Assembly (NCBI GenBank): GCA_000827495.1
Contig: KN817521.1
Location: 186,001-250,000 of the forward strand
Reading direction: 5' to 3'
DNA length: 64,000 bases
Source: Hypholoma sublateritium FD-334 SS-4
Lineage: Eukaryota; Basidiomycota; Agaricomycetes; Agaricales; Strophariaceae
In this document: positions 60,501 to 64,000 of the stretch, piece after piece
How positions within the stretch are numbered: the first letter of the stretch is position 1
Layout of the letters: each line of letters starts with the position of its first letter
Position numbers and translations under genes: made by a program
Notes under the pieces: generated by a model
Database searches by the model: none
The model's input: the letters and a program-made list of their open reading frames with translations, nothing else
What the model was told of the DNA's origin: nothing

Positions 60501-62038
60501 TGTTAGACCCGACCGGCATGTTGAAAGAAGGCGAGATATACTACAGATTTTCGAGGCCTAGGAGAGATCCCCGTACCTCAATGCTTGTGCATGTATTAGA
60601 AGGGGATGTTCTGGTACGTTTCATAGCTTATATGCTTTTAATTGCCTTGTTCACTTTCGTATCACAGCTGGGACGTTATCCCATTCGTCTTCCTTCGGAT
60701 ATGCAAAAGGTATAATATAGCCTGACAATCAGATACGAAAACATTTATTCATCATCACACAGGTCAAGGCGGTGAATATACGAGAGCTTGATAAGTGGCC
60801 GGATGTTGTCATTGTGTCTACGCAAGGAAAGAGGAGCATTGCCAGCCTTCTCGCCGACGGTGGTATGTCAAATATCTCTCAAAGGTTATCGTCATTTGCT
60901 AACGTAGTTGTTACTCTGCAGATATGGACGGAGGTGCATTTCCTTTTGCAATTGTTAAGGCTTTGACTGACCTGTACGCAAGATGAACTTATAGTTATAT
61001 GGGACGCCATCATTGTAGGAAATTTCCAGAACAAGCCGTTCACGAACCCTCCTGCAGAATTCCTCAAAAACAACTTTAATCGTGATATCGAATCCGTTGA
61101 AGCGTTTTGTCGTCGCGCGGGTCTCTTATCTGAACGAGAGGCCAACGAAGCGTTCCAAGAGATTCTGATTGCCAATCTCACGGAATCGAACGTTGGTTTA
61201 TATTCAATGATGCACGAAAAGTCGGTCGTCATGTATGGTTATGACCACGAACATTCCATCCGTTTGGCCTATATGTAAGTTCTTCAACAAAGGTATCCGC
61301 AAATCTACATATTTATTGAATGAGCCTCTGATCAGCTTTGCAACACTACTGGATGCAAATAAGAGCGGGTATCGGTTAAAACCTAACTTACTGCAGATTG
61401 ACCTTAAGCGCTATGGAAACACGTCTGCAGCCAATCGCGAGGCTCCTCATTCAAAAGACATTCTGGACATCTTACAAAAGGCTGGTCAACGGAAGGGAGA
61501 AGAACTACTCAAGCGGTATGAAAGCATCGAAGCCAAAGCTTCACAAGACAAAGACCTGAGCCTACCATACGACACTGCTATTGACTATTCTCACAAAGCA
61601 TCTGATCGAGGCGTGGACATCTTCACAAAGGAGACCAGAAGTATCCGGGATCACGTTGATGTCGCCTACAAGATGTGGCGAAAGGCTGTCTCTTCTTCCA
61701 AAGGCGCGCAGGAATCCCCGACCAAACCAGCGAAGCGCAAGTCATCTAAGAAGACTGATGGTGATGATATATCCTTGGCCGCTGCCTGTGCCTACGCGCA
61801 ACCCCTCGAAGATATATGTCTCACTCCAAATCTGGAAGAAGTCAAAGCATCATATGCCTACAAGCTCAGTCCGGCGTTTGGCTTCAGTGTGGCTTTCCAG
61901 GAATTATGCCGTATCAAAGCTCGCGCTTCTCCTGGAGGTCATGCTCCTAATCTGCGCATCTTCGATGAGGCAAAATCATTTTCCTCGTCGTTTCTACGTG
62001 CTCTCAATCGTTGTGAGGATGAATTTGGAAGGGCTTAA
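57545..62038 (+). CDS. Cellular RNA-dependent RNA polymerase (QDE-1/Rdp1 family)
   Basis: Makes double-stranded RNA from single-stranded templates to feed Dicer in RNA silencing. Exons: 57545-57971, 58019-58053, 58102-58162, 58212-58848, 58905-59376, 59432-59531, 59582-60220, 60276-60449, 60507-60613, 60668-60709, 60763-60862, 60922-60933, 60983-61274, 61336-62038; phases agree, 1266 residues. Family blocks are MLMTDGCGFLNHAALHAI, GRIDGSKGFWVLHP, PKIWIRTSQDKIK, DPTGMLKEGEIYYRFS, LGRYPIRLPSDMQKVKAVN and DVVIVSTQGKRSIASLLADG. The catalytic metal-binding motif reads DMDGD (usually DYDGD or DFDGD) and is encoded across a 12-nt microexon with introns on both sides. NVGLYSMMHEK follows. The N-terminal 240 residues are Ser/Pro-rich. 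The start is uncertain: I used the first in-frame ATG (MIVNLVVRGRMPQ). Confidence 0.9.
60922..60933 (+). other. 12-nt microexon carrying the RdRP active site
   Basis: ATATGGACGGAG is bounded by CTCTGCAG upstream and GTGCAT downstream. With the flanking G of each exon it spells D-M-D-G-D. Dropping it would remove four residues in frame and destroy the catalytic triad. Confidence 0.85.
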
Positions 62039-62589
62039 AACTATTTTCGAAAAGCTTGGTTTGTCTCCTTCAAATGTGCATTTACGCCATCTGACCGCTA
62101 GTAAGTCAACCAAATTCACTAAAAACCTTCTGCTGAGATATTTCCATTGTTGATTGTAGATTTCGTTCGACGTCTGTGATCCGACTCTCTGAAACTCTAC
62201 CACTGGTGTTTCGAAATTCGAATCCAGTTCACCACAAAGTTTGAATTGTACATACATAGTGTAATCAATGTAACTTCTTATTCTCTTGTTGTAACCCCGA
62301 TTGCCCATCTCTGTACAATATTAGCCGCACCTTTCGGGGTTTTTTTTTCTGACTCGTATATGACTGGCATTGTGACGAACCATATTGAAATCTGCAAATG
62401 CGTCGGACACTGAGGTGGCATTGACCGTGTTCTGTTGAATTTCAAATCGTGGGAAGTTCATGTTTACATTCGCATAAATTCTTACTCTTAAACGTCGCGA
62501 CTGTCATACAAGGAGACAGGGCGGTGAGCTTGCTTGCTTGTCGTCAGCTTTTCTTGTTATTATATCCTAGTCGCGTCAACTTCAATACC
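62039..62589. other. Spacer between two plus-strand genes
   Basis: A 551-bp stretch that must hold the RdRP 3' UTR and the promoter of the next gene. A T9 run at 62340-62348 follows CCTTTCGGGG. No gene is seen. Confidence 0.5.
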
Positions 62590-64000
62590 ATGGTCATTCT
62601 CTTCGATTCAACAACGAATACCCCCTCTTCTCCGGTTACAGACACCATAGCCACCATTTTAGTCTCAGAGCTATCGACGCCTTTTACGCCATCAGGAGGA
62701 ACGTCCCCAACTTGCATCGGAGGCGGAATTCCTGACGAATCTGCTGTCGCCACTGAGAAGAAGAAAAAGAAGAAAAAGAAGTCCAAGAAATCCGGTAAAT
62801 CTGAAGACCCGGCGCGGAAAGCCACAACCAAGGAGGACGAAGCTAGACCCCCAGTACTCTGTATTAGCAGAAATAAACATTGGCGCTATATAAGTTCCTA
62901 TCATGTAGGTCGTCACTTGCTTCTCTGAAGTGACTATAATCAGACTCAGCCTTTCGTCAGGGACCTTGGCTTCAACTCCCAGTCGAACTTCTAGACTCCC
63001 TCTTGACGCTCAATCTTGATCCAACCACTTTGACTGGACTTGAGCCTCGCTCGTCTTCCTTAATTTTGTCGCCTAACCTTCCGTTCACCAGACAACGCGA
63101 GCGTGGATTCCACAGTCTAAATAATTTCTCCCCGCCCGATTCTCCGCGGAATGCATTTGGTTCATTGCCTCTCCCACCTCTCTTTCCTCCGCCCAAGTCA
63201 GGAAAAATCACACCGCCTCCGATTGATCCAGGTGTCTTTCGCTCTGTCAGAAATATTCGAGGTCTTATTGACGAAGCAGCTGAATTATCCGTCCGCGCTT
63301 CTTCTGGTCTCTCCGCCACAGAATTAAGCTCTATGAGGTCTGGCTCTTCACTTCATGGAAACCCTTGGGCTACTGCGCAGTCTTTGGGTCTTAGTCCTCT
63401 TGGAAACCATAATGGAGGGGGAAGAAACGTCAGCATGTCCCCCATACGTATTCATCGATTACGAGCGCTTGCCGTGCAAAAACTGGCCCAAGCGTACAAA
63501 ACCGACGAGATCGCTTCTAGTGTCATGGTCATGCAAGGAGGCAGTGTTTTCGATGATCTAGCAGAACGGGTCCTTAGAGTCGGTAGGTCACAATCTTTCG
63601 TACCCCACGTTCGTCAATTGAAAATTCCTTAAGATCCAAATGATGTTGATGCGAAATATGTTCATTTCTTCCACGAGAAGATACCCTCTCGGTAATTCAC
63701 TAATCTCTCTACGGTGGCACTCTATTTACACTTACAGTAGACAATTGGCCGAGTCTACTACCACAGCAGTCCTGGATGACTTGATCGCAGCACACCCTCA
63801 ATGCCTAGAATATTACCGTACGCGTGGGATCGTCCATTGTTTTCGCGAAGAATTTTTTCTAGCCACGAAAGACTTCACATATGCGCTGAAGGAGGCTAGA
63901 GCCATCCGAAAGGCGAAATTCATCCATCACAAAACTAACCCACATAATGAACCTCGGAACAGCAAAAACGGGAAATGTCGAAAAGCCGGCTCATCTGCGC
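62590..64000 (+). CDS. Hypothetical protein with TPR-like helices, 5' part only
   Basis: Exons are 62590-62904, 62961-63582, 63634-63691 and 63741 onward, running off the window end; phases agree. The N-terminus is Ser/Thr-rich and carries a lysine run (EKKKKKKKKSKKSGKSED). After the first intron, GPWLQLPVELLDSLLTLNLD could be a short F-box-like or docking motif. A Ser/Pro-rich linker follows, then helices (RIHRLRALAVQKLAQAYKTD). The last exon has a TPR-like pair (CLEYYRTRGIVHCFREEFFL, ATKDFTYALKEARAIRKAKF). For the first intron I used the acceptor at 62960, since the nearer one leads to a stop. I do not recognise the family; a scaffold role would be guesswork. Confidence 0.7.

Overview
The window is nuclear DNA of a filamentous basidiomycete, most likely an Agaricomycete. 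Nearly every recognisable gene is split by many short GT-AG introns (about 45-65 nt), two genes contain 12-nt microexons, and the gene set is typically fungal: class I myosin, a UCS chaperone, riboflavin synthase, GH5 exo-beta-1,3-glucanase, chitin-deacetylase-like CE4 protein, a cellular RNA-dependent RNA polymerase and an Mdm1-type sorting nexin. I cannot name the species. All exon boundaries were read by hand, and reading-frame phases were checked through each model.

Layout. 1-321: tail of an RGG/RD-rich protein. 1000-4580: two diverged copies of a tRNA-like (box A + box B) repeat, in opposite orientation, bracketing riboflavin synthase and a low-complexity coiled-coil gene whose start lies only 36 bp after the RIB5 stop. 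4694-9289 (minus): class I myosin in 15 exons. 9617-11677 (minus): UCS myosin chaperone, directly beside its expected client. 11865-13848 (plus): TRM6. 14064-18168 (minus): Mdm1/SNX13-like protein. 18364-19926 (plus): OAC1-like mitochondrial carrier. 20473-22265 (minus): exo-beta-1,3-glucanase. 23409-24941 (plus): UDP-GlcNAc pyrophosphorylase. 25209-27379 (minus): a taxilin-like coiled-coil protein with a SUMO-like domain spliced into its middle, the most unusual gene here. 28788-32221 (minus): a compact BRCA2 (Brh2-type) homologue. 32846-34940 (minus): chitin-deacetylase-like protein, probably GPI-anchored. 35861-37582 (minus): F-box/LRR protein. 37583-46873 and 49137-56396 are two long stretches with no recognisable gene. 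They flank a single C2H2 transcription factor gene (46874-49136). 56397-57079 (minus): centrin. 57545-62038 (plus): RNA-dependent RNA polymerase. 62590-64000 (plus): 5' part of a TPR-like protein.

Functional themes. The UCS chaperone is expected to fold the neighbouring myosin, which drives actin-based endocytosis. UAP1 (chitin precursor), the glucanase and the CE4 deacetylase are cell-wall genes within 15 kb of each other. BRCA2 carries a CGCG-rich promoter suggestive of G1/S control. The RdRP belongs to RNA silencing. Base composition is uneven: 1560-5600 and the surroundings of the transcription factor (about 45-51.6 kb) are very GC-rich, and the remainder is near-balanced.
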